Positions 1 to 7,659 of a DNA stretch of 12,760 bases are shown here, in pieces (the first letter of the stretch is position 1; each line of letters starts with the position of its first letter). Made by a program: the position numbers and the translations under genes. The notes under the pieces are model-generated. The model saw only the letters and a list, made by a program, of their open reading frames with translations. It was not told the origin of the DNA and ran no database searches. Source of the DNA: Thermomicrobiales bacterium (lineage in GTDB: Bacteria; Chloroflexota; Chloroflexia; Thermomicrobiales; UBA6265); contig JADLCW010000341.1 of assembly GCA_020847015.1 (NCBI GenBank), positions 1-12,760 on the forward strand. The letters are read 5' to 3'.

Positions 1-1448
1 ACGACCAGCTCGACCGTGTTCACCGCGCCGTCCGCCAGCGCGAGCGGAGCCTGGCCGGCGGCCAGACTCGGCTCGGTTCCGATGCCGAACGTCCAGCCGC
101 CGGAGCTATCGAACATGAGACGGTAATGGCGACCGTCGGGTTGGTCGCGGAATGCGAACCCGGCATCCCACGATGCGTCGCCATCAGGTACGGCCCAGCG
201 CACGCGAGCGGCGAAATCGGCCAGCGCTGTCCCGGCTCCGATCAGCGCGGCCTGGTCTCCGACCGGGTCGAGCGTCCCGGCGAGGGGGCCGGCGACTGGG
301 GTCGCCTCGCGGGCGGTCGCGATCGCGGCGGCGAACGTCGCGGCATCGAACGAAGCCGGCTGGGCAGTCAGCGGCCAGACGGTGAACCCGGTCACGGGAG
401 TGACCGCGCCGGCGACGACATCTTCCGTGAAGAATCCGGACCCGGCCCGCACGTCGCCCGCGGCCAGCCGCGCCGACAGGTCGAGATCGGCGATGAAGAC
501 GCCGTTCACGGCGAAGCCGCCACGACCGCCTTGGGCGACGAGGTCGATGGTGTTGGTTTCGCGGACTCCGGTCGCCAGGCCGGAGACGTGGCCAGAAGCG
601 ACCGCGGGACCAGATCCTTCGACCAGGCGCCAGGCGCCATCCGAATCGACGATCAGTCGGTACCCCGCGTTCGTCGCGGTCCGGCGGAAGGCGAAGCCAA
701 TGTCCCAGGCGCGGTCGGTCGCGGCGTAGGGGTTCTCAAAGGTGGCGCTGGCGGCGAAATCGGCCGTCTCGACATCGGATGGCAGCGTCACGAGCGCGTC
801 GGCGTCCAAGGTCAACGCGCCTTCCAGCGGTCCGGCCAGCGGTTCCGCCAGTTGAGCGGTGAACAGCCGCTCGGTGAAATCGGCCGACGCCTCGGTGCGG
901 TCGCCCGGCAGCACGATGGCGTCGATGACCGGGCGAGCGAGCGCCAAACCGGATTCCAGATCGCTGCGGGTCGCGACGAGCGTGGCGAGTACGACGGAAT
1001 CCTGATCCAGCCGGCGGCAATCGACATAGAAGGCCAGCCGAACCGACCCGCCCGCGCTCAGCGCGAGCGTCAGAGCGCGAGCGTCGATGGCGCGATCGAC
1101 CCCGCCTGCGGCAAGATCGGGGATCGGTTCGATGTCGCTGACATTCGCAGCGCGCGCCATATCGTCGAATTCGCCTTGCACGCACGCCCCGGCATCGCCG
1201 CCGTAGCGGCGGGCGCCCTCGATGAAGAGTTGGTTGCTGCCGTTGGTGAGCACGATGCGGTCGAGCGCGTGGGGTCCGTCGGCGACCAGGGTTTCGCCGT
1301 CGTCGATCGTCCAGACCGCCGGATCCCAGGTCACGGAGTAGCCATAGGTGGGGCTGGTGGAGCTGGCGGGCGTCTGCGCCCGCGCGACAGGGGCGAGGAG
1401 CGAGACGATCAGTCCGAGAAGCGCCAGGATGGTGACTTGCCGTCGCAT
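1..1448 (-). CDS. Secreted protein with duplicated beta-rich module (partial, C-terminus beyond the window)
   Basis: The minus-strand frame is open from an ATG at 1448 to the left edge, giving 482 complete codons and no stop. AAGGA lies seven bases before the start. The protein opens with a clear signal peptide: Arg-Arg, a hydrophobic core at residues 5-19, then AxA-type cleavage after ARA at 24. Residues 35-200 form a first domain with two cysteines (89 and 144) that could form a disulfide. After that a module appears twice, at about 229-360 and from about 410. Both copies start with ADFAA and contain W-D-(I/A)-GFAFR, then YRL, then D-S-(D/S)-G-(A/G)-W. This pattern resembles the concanavalin/LamG-like beta-sandwich units common in surface proteins of Chloroflexota. 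There is no catalytic motif and I cannot assign a ligand. It is probably exported by Sec and acts outside the membrane. It is not obviously linked in function to the peptidase upstream. Confidence 0.85.
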   Translation of the reverse strand, partial: MRRQVTILALLGLIVSLLAPVARAQTPASSTSPTYGYSVTWDPAVWTIDDGETLVADGPHALDRIVLTNGSNQLFIEGARRYGGDAGACVQGEFDDMARAANVSDIEPIPDLAAGGVDRAIDARALTLALSAGGSVRLAFYVDCRRLDQDSVVLATLVATRSDLESGLALARPVIDAIVLPGDRTEASADFTERLFTAQLAEPLAGPLEGALTLDADALVTLPSDVETADFAASATFENPYAATDRAWDIGFAFRRTATNAGYRLIVDSDGAWRLVEGSGPAVASGHVSGLATGVRETNTIDLVAQGGRGGFAVNGVFIADLDLSARLAAGDVRAGSGFFTEDVVAGAVTPVTGFTVWPLTAQPASFDAATFAAAIATAREATPVAGPLAGTLDPVGDQAALIGAGTALADFAARVRWAVPDGDASWDAGFAFRDQPDGRHYRLMFDSSGGWTFGIGTEPSLAAGQAPLALADGAVNTVELV

Positions 1449-1494
1449 CGCCGCGTCCTTCCGCTATGGCGCCTTCATTTCGAAGGGCAAGTCG

Positions 1495-1503
1495 ATAGTA
1501 GCA
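1495..1503 (-). promoter_or_regulatory. Possible extended -10 promoter for the secreted protein
   Basis: On the minus strand TGC is followed by TACTAT, an extended -10 pattern, about 47 bases before the ATG at 1448. The -35 position about 17 bases upstream reads TTTCCC and is poor. It lies just downstream of the hairpin at 1531-1563, so the secreted protein could be transcribed separately from the peptidase gene. Confidence 0.35.
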
Positions 1504-1530
1504 TCGGAGCGGGATGAGGGAAACATAACG

Positions 1531-1563
1531 CGAACGCCGGGAACCGCTGGCTCCCGGCGTTCG
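1531..1563 (-). terminator. Hairpin terminator after the zinc peptidase gene
   Basis: A perfect 12-bp inverted repeat (CGAACGCCGGGA with TCCCGGCGTTCG) encloses a nine-base loop. It lies 28 bases past the peptidase stop codon. On the minus strand it is followed by CGTTATGTTT, a weak T-rich stretch. On the plus strand it is followed by GTGTTTT. It probably ends the peptidase transcript. Confidence 0.6.
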
Positions 1564-1590
1564 GTGTTTTCTGGCGAGGAGAGGAGCATC

Positions 1591-2295
1591 TCAGTCGCGC
1601 GAGGTGCGCCCGATCAGGGTGACGTAGTAGAGCAAGGTCAGCAACGAGGCGGCGAAGCTGGCGACATAGGTCCAGGCTGCGGCGTCCAGCATGCGGCGCA
1701 CGCCCTCGGTTTCGATGCCCTGCCCGGCCCCGCCATCGGTGATGCCCAGATGCGCCAGTTGCTGCTTGGCTCGGCGCGAGGCGTCGAACTCGACCGGCAA
1801 CGTCACCAGCGCAAACACCGTAGAGAGGGCGAACAATCCGACCCCCACCCAGGCCAGCGTGGTGAGGGACAGGAACAACCCCGCCAGCAGCACGAAGATG
1901 CCGAGGTTGGAGCCGATGCTCACCAGCGGCACGATCGCCGTGCGCAATTGCAGCGGCGCGTACGCCTTGGCGTGCTGAATGGCGTGACCGACCTCGTGGG
2001 CGGCGATGCCCATCGCCGCGATCGAGGCCTGACCGTAGACGCTCTGCGACAACCCCAGCGTTCGCTTGCGTGGATCGTAATGGTCGCTCAACTCGCCGGG
2101 AATCGCCTCGATGGCGACATCGTAGAGTCCGTTCGCATCGAGGATGCGGCGCGCCACCTGGGCGCCCGTCATGCGCTCGTCGTTCGGAATCTTGCTGTAC
2201 TTGGCGTAGGCCGATTTCACCTTGTTCTGCGCCCAGAGCATCAGCAAGAGCCCGGGGATCATGAACAACAGATAATTTGGATCGAAGAAGAACAT
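1591..2295 (-). CDS. Membrane zinc metallopeptidase, YugP/Zn_peptidase_2 family
   Basis: A 234-residue integral membrane protein. It has an N-terminal hydrophobic segment (about 8-22), a cytosolic-looking loop with DHYDP (71-75) and LSQSVYG (82-88), the zinc motif HEVGH (100-104), and three further membrane segments near 118-140, 146-166 and 207-227. HExxH plus a downstream glutamate in LPVEF (E169), a likely third ligand, matches the neutral zinc peptidase family typified by Bacillus YugP, and the length is normal for it. The ATG at 2295 is preferred over an upstream in-frame start at 2460. It begins directly at the family's short hydrophobic N-terminus (MFFFDPNYLLFM) and has AAGGGG eleven bases before it; the longer version adds an unconserved-looking, charged stretch. 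The physiological substrate of this family is not established; a role in membrane protein turnover is the usual guess. It is transcribed divergently from the polyprenyl synthase gene. Confidence 0.9.
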   Translation of the reverse strand: MFFFDPNYLLFMIPGLLLMLWAQNKVKSAYAKYSKIPNDERMTGAQVARRILDANGLYDVAIEAIPGELSDHYDPRKRTLGLSQSVYGQASIAAMGIAAHEVGHAIQHAKAYAPLQLRTAIVPLVSIGSNLGIFVLLAGLFLSLTTLAWVGVGLFALSTVFALVTLPVEFDASRRAKQQLAHLGITDGGAGQGIETEGVRRMLDAAAWTYVASFAASLLTLLYYVTLIGRTSRD

Positions 2296-2396
2296 TCGCG
2301 ATTCTGCCCCTTCTCGCCCGGCATCCGCATTCCCGCCCCGACCGCCCTGGTCGGCGCGGCGGACGCCCGGGGCCACGGGCGATGCACTCGCCCACA

Positions 2397-2412
2397 CATA
2401 TTTTACGATAAC
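2397..2412 (-). promoter_or_regulatory. AT-rich island with -10-like TAAAAT, possible peptidase promoter
   Basis: In a very GC-rich divergent spacer this 16-base stretch is mostly A and T. On the minus strand it contains TAAAAT (2405 to 2400), about 105 bases before the peptidase start. No good -35 sits at the right distance. The plus-strand reading (TATTTT) could equally serve the polyprenyl synthase gene. The rest of the 2296-2521 spacer shows nothing else I can support. Confidence 0.3.
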
Positions 2413-2521
2413 GCGGCGGCGTCGGTCTTCTTGCGTCCGGCCCCACGCGGGCTTCGCCAAAACGCTACCCTAGCGGCCAGCGTCGCGCCGCCGCTCGCCG
2501 GATCGGGAGGATTCCGCACTC

Positions 2522-3604
2522 ATGATGACGTCAGCTGCCGCGGGCCCGCCGGTCTCAGGGACGCTCGCGCCGCTGCCGGATTGCGACCGGATCATCGCGC
2601 CCTATCTGGACGCCGCGCTTGCCGCGCTCGATGGGCCGGCGCCGCTGCTGGCCGGCATGGCTCGCTACCATCTCGGCCTGGTCGACGCCGCGCTGGAACC
2701 GCTGCCGCCCGGCGGGGCCGACCGTGGCAAACGGATTCGTCCGGCCGTGGCGCTGTTAGCCGCCGGCGCGGTCGGCGGCGATCCGGCGACGGCCGCTCCG
2801 CTCGGGGCGGCGCTGGAGCTGCTCCATAATTTCACGCTCGTCCACGACGACGTGCAGGACGAGAGTCCGACGCGCCGCCACCGGGCCACGGTGTGGCGGC
2901 TGTGGGGTATTGGGCAGGCGATCAACGCGGGCGATGCGCTCTTCGCCGTCGCCCACCTGCCGCTGCACCATCTGGTCGAGGTCGGGGCGGACCCACGCTT
3001 GACGCTGCGCCTGCTGGACGCCTTCGACCGCATGACGGTCGCCATCGTGCAAGGGCAAACACTCGATCTCGGCTTCGAGGGGCGCTCCGATGTCGCTCCG
3101 GACGACTACCTGCGCACGATCGAGGGCAAAACCGCCGCCATCGTGCGCTACGCGGCGTGGGCCGGAGCCTTGCTCGGCGGAGCCGACGAGCAACGCGCCG
3201 AGCGCTTCGCCGCCTTTGGGTTGGCGCTCGGCATCGGATTTCAGATTCGCGACGACGCCCTCGGCATCTGGGGCGCGCCGGAGGAAACCGGCAAAGCCCC
3301 CGCCGACGACATCCGGCGGCGCAAACAGAGTTTGCCGATCCTGCTGCTGCGCCAGCGTCTCGATGATGCCGGCCGCGCCGAGCTGGACGCGCTCTACGCC
3401 GCGCCCGTCGTGGACGCCACCGGAGTCGCCCGGGTGCTGGAGCTGCTGGATGCGGCCGGGGTGCGGCATGCCATCGCCGCCCAGGTGGCCGACCACCACG
3501 ACCGGGCGCGGGCCGACCTGGACGCGGCGGCGGTTCCCGGTCCAAACCCCGCCCGCGACCGCCTGCGCGCGCTGGTGGATCGGCTGGCCGATCGCGCCGG
3601 CTGA
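2522..3604 (+). CDS. Polyprenyl (probably geranylgeranyl) diphosphate synthase
   Basis: A 360-residue trans-prenyltransferase that condenses isopentenyl diphosphate units onto an allylic diphosphate in the cytoplasm, supplying precursors for carotenoids, quinones or other isoprenoids. Visible motifs are GKRIRP (69-74), the first aspartate-rich motif DDVQD (109-113) followed by SPTRRHRATVW, GQ (178-179), KT (203-204), and the second motif QIRDDALG (241-248) followed by ETGK and D-D-I-R-R-R-K. The second motif ends in Gly rather than Asp, which is seen in some bacterial members. The first motif has no two-residue insertion and has Phe five residues before it (F104), the arrangement known in archaeal-type C20 synthases, so a GGPP product is likely. 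GGGAGG lies 11 bases before the ATG; a second ATG follows at once. It faces the kinase gene at 3746 convergently. Confidence 0.9.
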   Translation: MMTSAAAGPPVSGTLAPLPDCDRIIAPYLDAALAALDGPAPLLAGMARYHLGLVDAALEPLPPGGADRGKRIRPAVALLAAGAVGGDPATAAPLGAALELLHNFTLVHDDVQDESPTRRHRATVWRLWGIGQAINAGDALFAVAHLPLHHLVEVGADPRLTLRLLDAFDRMTVAIVQGQTLDLGFEGRSDVAPDDYLRTIEGKTAAIVRYAAWAGALLGGADEQRAERFAAFGLALGIGFQIRDDALGIWGAPEETGKAPADDIRRRKQSLPILLLRQRLDDAGRAELDALYAAPVVDATGVARVLELLDAAGVRHAIAAQVADHHDRARADLDAAAVPGPNPARDRLRALVDRLADRAG

Positions 3605-3675
3605 CGCGCGGCGACCACGCGGCAACACCGCCGCGCCGGCGACCTCCGGGTGCTGCATCTGGCCGCCTGGCCATT

Positions 3676-3698
3676 GCCGCCGGCGAAACGCCGGCGGC
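3676..3698. terminator. Hairpin between convergent genes
   Basis: A perfect 10-bp stem (GCCGCCGGCG / CGCCGGCGGC) encloses an AAA loop. It lies in the 141-bp spacer between the ends of the polyprenyl synthase (plus) and histidine kinase (minus) genes. There is no T-tract on either strand. Its position and stability suggest a bidirectional terminator. Confidence 0.5.
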
Positions 3699-3745
3699 CG
3701 GTGCGAGCGCACCCGATGCCGGCGTCCGAGGTCGCATCGAGCGGT

Positions 3746-5167
3746 TCAACCCGGCGGCGCCGGGAGTTCGGGGGACGACCCGGCGGGCGGCGTGGTCTGA
3801 CCGAGGCGGCGCGCCGCGCGGCTGCCGCGCGCGGCGGGGACCGCGGTCGGCGGCAGACTGAACCACACTTCGGCGCCTTGGCCGAGCGCGCTGCGCAGTC
3901 CGATCTTGCCGTCGTGCGCCACCACGATCGCTCGCGCAATGGCCAGCCCCAACCCCGCCCCGCCCGATCCGCGAGAGCGCGCGCCATCCGGTCGGTAGAA
4001 GCGATCGAACACGCGGTCCGCTTCGGTCTGATCCATGCCCACCCCGGTATCGACGATCCGCACCGTGGGTCGGCCCGCCTCCATCCGCACCCAAGCGACG
4101 ACGGAGCCGCCGGCAGGCGTGCAGCGGATGGCGTTGTCCACCAGGTTGCGCACGACCGAGCGAAGCTGGTCCGCGTCGCCAATGATGGGAACCGGTTGCG
4201 GCGTCTCCAGCGTCAACCGCACTCCGGCGGCGCTCGCCAGCGCCTGCATCGGCTCCACCGCGCCACGCACGACCGCCGCCAGATCGCATGGCTCCATCAC
4301 CACGCCGACCCGTTGCGCATCGACCCGGGCCAGAAACAGGAGATCGTTGACCAGCCGGCTCATCTGATCCACTTCGTCGATGACCGCGTCCAGTTCGATA
4401 TGCACCTCGGAGTCGGGCGCGGCCAGCCGCTGCGCCAGCTCGGTGTTGGCGCGGATCACCGCCAATGGGGAGCGCAGCTCGTGGGACGCATCGGCGATGA
4501 AGGCGCGCTGGCGGGTGAAGGCGGTTTCGATGGGAATCATCGCCCGGCGCGCCAGAAACAACCCGGCCGGGATGGCGATGACCAACCCCAGCACGCCCGC
4601 CGCCAGTGTGCCCCACCCGATCAGGCGCACCTGCACGTCGTGCCGCACCGTGCCTTGCGCCACCTGAATGGCGCCGATCACGCGGTCGCCCTCGCGCACC
4701 GGCTGGGTCAGCATGCGCAGCGTCGCGTCGTCGTCGAAGCGAACATCGCGCAGATCGGCGGACCCGCGCAGCGCCCGCGCAATGCCCGGTTGATAGGGCA
4801 AATCCTGCATTGGGAAATCGACCGGACTTTCGACGACGCGACCCGCGGCATCGACCACGAGCAGCAGCTCGCTCCCGCTCTCGATCAGCGATTCTTCCAT
4901 GTGGTGACGCTCTTTTTCGGCGTCGTGGCGCTTCTTGTCCGACGTGTAGGTGGGCATCGGCGCCGGGGTCGGCAGCGGGGCCGGGCCGGCGAGCACCGGC
5001 CCCCACACCAGTTGCGCCGCATCGGCGCTGTCGGCGAGATCCTGATCGAGTTCCGCTTGCAGACTGCGCGATGAGAAAAGAAAACTCAGCCCCGCGACCC
5101 CGCCGATGACCACGGCGACCACCAGCGCATTCAGCAGCGCCAGCCGCCGCTCCACCCCACGGGTCAT
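3746..5167 (-). CDS. Two-component sensor histidine kinase (partner of the 5175-5849 regulator)
   Basis: A 473-residue membrane sensor kinase. Order of parts: transmembrane helix 1 (about 9-32), an extracytoplasmic sensor region of roughly 150 residues, transmembrane helix 2 (about 184-207), a short linker with no recognisable full HAMP domain, and the HisKA H-box FIADASHELRSPLAV with phospho-acceptor His229. The HATPase domain follows, with N-box RNLVDNA (340-346), G1 DTGVG (373-377), F-box FDRFYRP (387-393) and G2 GGAGLGLA (402-409). The sensor region contains a charged, His-rich patch (KKRHDAEKERHHMEE, about 78-92) that could bind metal, and a PAS-like stretch after it. A Pro/Ala-rich tail of about 35 residues closes the protein. 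The ATG at 5167 starts seven bases after the regulator stop. A GTG at 5206 would overlap the regulator and has no ribosome site, so I did not use it. It is co-transcribed with the regulator; the signal is unknown. Confidence 0.9.
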   Translation of the reverse strand: MTRGVERRLALLNALVVAVVIGGVAGLSFLFSSRSLQAELDQDLADSADAAQLVWGPVLAGPAPLPTPAPMPTYTSDKKRHDAEKERHHMEESLIESGSELLLVVDAAGRVVESPVDFPMQDLPYQPGIARALRGSADLRDVRFDDDATLRMLTQPVREGDRVIGAIQVAQGTVRHDVQVRLIGWGTLAAGVLGLVIAIPAGLFLARRAMIPIETAFTRQRAFIADASHELRSPLAVIRANTELAQRLAAPDSEVHIELDAVIDEVDQMSRLVNDLLFLARVDAQRVGVVMEPCDLAAVVRGAVEPMQALASAAGVRLTLETPQPVPIIGDADQLRSVVRNLVDNAIRCTPAGGSVVAWVRMEAGRPTVRIVDTGVGMDQTEADRVFDRFYRPDGARSRGSGGAGLGLAIARAIVVAHDGKIGLRSALGQGAEVWFSLPPTAVPAARGSRAARRLGQTTPPAGSSPELPAPPG

Positions 5168-5174
5168 CGGGCTG

Positions 5175-5849
5175 CTACCCGGGGCCAAGCGCGTATCCAG
5201 CGCCACGCACGGTGCGGATCACCGAGGGGCCATCGGCGCGGTCGAGTTTGCGCCGCAGGTAGTGGATGTACAAATCCACCACGTTGCCTTGCGGGTCGGC
5301 GTCGAACCCCCACACCCGCTCCAACATCTGGTCGCGGCTGAGAATCTGGCCGCGATGGCGGGCCAGCAGTTCCAGCAGCGACCATTCTTTGGGACTGAGA
5401 TCGACCGGCGCTCCGGCGCGCTCCACCGTGCGGCGGGCGAGATCGATGCGCACGTCGCCCACATCGACCACCTCGGGGGCGATGGGTCGCTCGGAGCGCC
5501 GCGCCAGCGCTCGCAGGCGGGCCAGCAGTTCGGCGAAGGCGAATGGTTTGGGCAGGTAATCGTCGGCGCCGGCATCGAGCCCGTGCACGCGCTCGTCCAG
5601 ATCGCCCAGCGCGGTCAGCATCAGCACGGGCGTATCGACCCCTTCGTCGCGCAGCGCACGCACCACCGAGACGCCGTCGCGCTTCGGCAGCAGGCGATCG
5701 AGCAGGATCGCGTCGTAGGCGCCGCTCAGCGCCAGGTCGAGTCCGGCTTCGCCATCGTCGGCGAGATCGGTTTCGATGCGCTCTTGCGCCAGCACGCGCT
5801 GGACGATGGAGGAGAGTTTGGGGTCGTCGTCGACGAGGAGAATGCGCAT
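5175..5849 (-). CDS. OmpR/PhoB-family response regulator
   Basis: A 224-residue DNA-binding regulator. The receiver domain has the acidic pocket DDD (7-9), phospho-acceptor Asp51 in LLDRLLP, Thr79 and Lys101 (LPKPFAF). The C-terminal winged helix has the usual landmarks: GDVRIDL, LSPKEWSLLELLARH, GQILSRDQMLERVWG, VVDLYIHYLRRKLD and the TVRGAGYAL ending. Kinase and regulator form an operon with a seven-base gap, so phosphotransfer from the kinase encoded at 3746-5167 is expected. The ATG at 5849 has CGAGG six bases upstream. It resembles the second regulator in this window (7660-8340) closely in the GDVRIDL and GQILSR regions, so the two systems may be related copies. Its targets are not shown by the sequence. 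Confidence 0.93.
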   Translation of the reverse strand: MRILLVDDDPKLSSIVQRVLAQERIETDLADDGEAGLDLALSGAYDAILLDRLLPKRDGVSVVRALRDEGVDTPVLMLTALGDLDERVHGLDAGADDYLPKPFAFAELLARLRALARRSERPIAPEVVDVGDVRIDLARRTVERAGAPVDLSPKEWSLLELLARHRGQILSRDQMLERVWGFDADPQGNVVDLYIHYLRRKLDRADGPSVIRTVRGAGYALGPG

Positions 5850-6148
5850 GGGGAGCCTCGACGAGTCACCAGTCGTCAGTCATCAGTCGGGAATCGAGGA
5901 GAAGATTTCGAGACGATCGAATCAGCGGTGCGCGCGACAAAGGTACCGCGTTGTGGACCATCGAGCGAATCGCGCGTTCACTGGCGCGGTCGTGACAGGT
6001 TCCGGGCAACTCTGTCCCCACAATCCAACATCGCTCGATGCGGACGCGCTCATGCCGCCGCCCGTTCTCCAACCGTGCCCGCCCGGCCTCGTTCAGGCTT
6101 CATGATGGACGCAGCCAATTAGAAAGAGATTAGCGGGCGCGCGTCCGG
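5850..6148. other. 299-bp non-coding spacer between the two minus-strand regulatory genes
   Basis: The spacer follows the second kinase (stop at 6149) and precedes the first regulator (start 5849). It contains the heptamer repeat at 5863-5897 and a separated 10-bp inverted repeat (CATCGAGCGA at 5959-5968, TCGCTCGATG at 6031-6040). I see no convincing promoter hexamers and no convincing protein. It most likely holds the promoter and 5' leader of the regulator/kinase operon. Confidence 0.5.
5863..5897. repeat. Short tandem heptamer repeat
   Basis: Five units of exactly seven bases follow one another: GAGTCAC, CAGTCGT, CAGTCAT, CAGTCGG, GAATCGA. The core is CAGTCRT; the middle three units match best and the outer two have diverged. 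It lies 13 bases before the regulator ATG, so it is in that gene's 5' leader and next to its ribosome site. Confidence 0.6.
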
Positions 6149-7636
6149 TCATCGGTCGCTGAGGACGGGCGGCGTCGAGGTCAGGGTCAGGGTCGGCTCG
6201 GTCTCGCCATTGGGCGGTTCCGCTAGCGGCAGGAGAATCGTCATGCGCGTGCCAACGCCGAGGCGGCTCTCAGCGGAGATCGAGCCGCCATGAGCCTGCA
6301 CGATGCTGCGCGCGATCGACAAGCCCAATCCGCTGCCGTCGTTGCGGCGGCCGCGCCGATCGCCCGCGTGATAGAACCGGTCGAAAATGTGCGGCAACTC
6401 ATCCGGCGGGATGCCCGGTCCGGCATCGGCCACGGCGATCGCCAGGCGATCGCCAACTCGCGCGCTCTCCAGCATCACCCGGGATCCCGGCGGCGCGTAC
6501 CGGGCGGCATTGTCGACCAGAATCAGCACCGCCTGCTCCAGCCGCGCCGGATCGACCTCCAGGTAGCCATCCACGGCGCCAGTGGCGACGAGCAGGGCGC
6601 CATGGCGGCGCGCCAGACGTTCGGCCGGCGACGCCACTCGCCTCACCAACCACCGCGCCGTGGTGAACTCGCGCTCCAGAACGGGCGCTCCCGCGTCGGA
6701 GCGCGCCAGGAACAACAGGTCGTTCACCAATGCGCCCATCCGCGCCGCTTCGGCCGCGATGTCCTCCAGCACCTCGCGGTGGAGGGGGTCGCCGGGGGTC
6801 GCCAGACCGATGCCGGCGTTGCCCTGGATCACCGCCAGCGGCGTGCGCAATTCGTGCGATGCGTCGGCGATGAAGTCATTTTTCGTTTGCAGCGTCCGAG
6901 CCAGAGCGTGCGTCGCGGCCTGCTCGCGCGCGTAGAGCCCCTGCAGTCCGGCGAGCACGCGCGCCGCCGCGGCGATCAGCGCCACGCCAACCAGCGCCAC
7001 TCCGCTCAGCACCGCGATCAACATCCAGCGTTCGGTCGCGCTTGCCTGCTGCACGCGCTCCAGTGATGCCGCCGCAAGGAGCTCGCCGAGTTGGTCGACC
7101 CCCTGCGCGGCGCTGTCCAACCGGTCGAGCTGCTGCAATCCCGCGGCGCTCGCCTCGGCGAACGCCGCGGGGTCGGCGGCGTACACGGCGATGGCCGGTC
7201 TGAACTCGGCGTAGTACCGCTCGGCGAGCGCGCGAATCTCGGGCGGGGAGACGATGCGCGGATGGTCGATGCCCAATTGCTCCAACTCGCCAACCTGATG
7301 GAGCAGATCGACGTATCCTTGGTCGTACTCGCGCAGCGCGGCATCGGAGGGTCCGTCGGAGGCGATGTCGTCATGGAGGTGGCGCAAATTCAGCGCCGCG
7401 ATCTGGATGTCCTCGCCCTCGTCTTCCACTTCGATGTCGAAGGTCAACGCCTGCTGCACGGTCGCCCGCACCCCCTCGCTCTGGGCCAGCGCGACGGCTC
7501 CGGCGACGGCGATGGCCACGAACAGCGCGGCGATCGCCGCGCCCAGGATCACCCAGGAGCGGCGCGCGATGGCGCCGGGGACGGATCGCTCGTTTCCCGG
7601 ATTCACGGTCGGTTCATACTTTCTCCGCCCATTCAT
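6149..7636 (-). CDS. Two-component sensor histidine kinase (divergent from the 7660-8340 regulator)
   Basis: A 495-residue membrane kinase. Transmembrane helix 1 is at about 28-51 and helix 2 at about 204-230. Between them lies a mostly helical, acidic extracytoplasmic domain of about 150 residues with no cysteines or named fold that I recognise. The cytoplasmic part has the H-box DFIADASHELRTPLAV with phospho-acceptor His261, N-box LVDNAARYAP (Asn376), G1 DAGPG (404-408), FDRFYHAG, and G2 DGSGLGLS. A Thr/Pro-rich tail ends it. The ATG at 7636 is chosen over an in-frame TTG at 7654 because the extra six residues add nothing recognisable; neither has a strong ribosome site. Divergent orientation with the regulator makes them the likely cognate pair. 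The next gene on the same strand is the other regulator (299 bp away), so some cross-talk or joint transcription is possible. Confidence 0.88.
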   Translation of the reverse strand: MNGRRKYEPTVNPGNERSVPGAIARRSWVILGAAIAALFVAIAVAGAVALAQSEGVRATVQQALTFDIEVEDEGEDIQIAALNLRHLHDDIASDGPSDAALREYDQGYVDLLHQVGELEQLGIDHPRIVSPPEIRALAERYYAEFRPAIAVYAADPAAFAEASAAGLQQLDRLDSAAQGVDQLGELLAAASLERVQQASATERWMLIAVLSGVALVGVALIAAAARVLAGLQGLYAREQAATHALARTLQTKNDFIADASHELRTPLAVIQGNAGIGLATPGDPLHREVLEDIAAEAARMGALVNDLLFLARSDAGAPVLEREFTTARWLVRRVASPAERLARRHGALLVATGAVDGYLEVDPARLEQAVLILVDNAARYAPPGSRVMLESARVGDRLAIAVADAGPGIPPDELPHIFDRFYHAGDRRGRRNDGSGLGLSIARSIVQAHGGSISAESRLGVGTRMTILLPLAEPPNGETEPTLTLTSTPPVLSDR

Positions 7637-7639
7637 GGG
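7628..7639. promoter_or_regulatory. Small inverted repeat over the divergent kinase/regulator start
   Basis: CCCAT-TC-ATGGG: two five-base arms around a two-base centre. It overlaps the kinase start codon and lies 21 bases before the regulator ATG. With only 23 bases between the two starts it would be well placed as an operator, but its arms are short and it could be chance. Confidence 0.25.
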
Positions 7640-7659
7640 ATTCCAGACAGGCAAGCCCC

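Noticed and set aside
126..1517. Long plus-strand open frame (463 codons) across the left end
   Set aside because: It is the complement of a minus-strand gene with signal peptide, ribosome site and internal repeats. The plus-strand translation is Arg/Gly-rich with no motif.
1348..2829. Plus-strand open frame of 493 codons
   Set aside because: It crosses a terminator, the whole zinc peptidase gene and the start of the prenyl synthase in another frame. GC-rich DNA gives many such shadows.
2922..5006. Minus-strand open frame of 694 codons, the longest in the window
   Set aside because: It overlaps the prenyl synthase and the histidine kinase in a different frame, and its translation is low-complexity Arg/Ala/Gly.
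5168..5206. GTG start for the first histidine kinase at 5206
   Set aside because: It lies inside the regulator gene without a ribosome site. The ATG at 5167, seven bases after the regulator stop, fits better.
5866..6072. 68-codon minus-strand frame in the regulator spacer
   Set aside because: No ribosome site and no recognisable motif. It runs through the heptamer repeat, and its composition does not resemble the real genes here.
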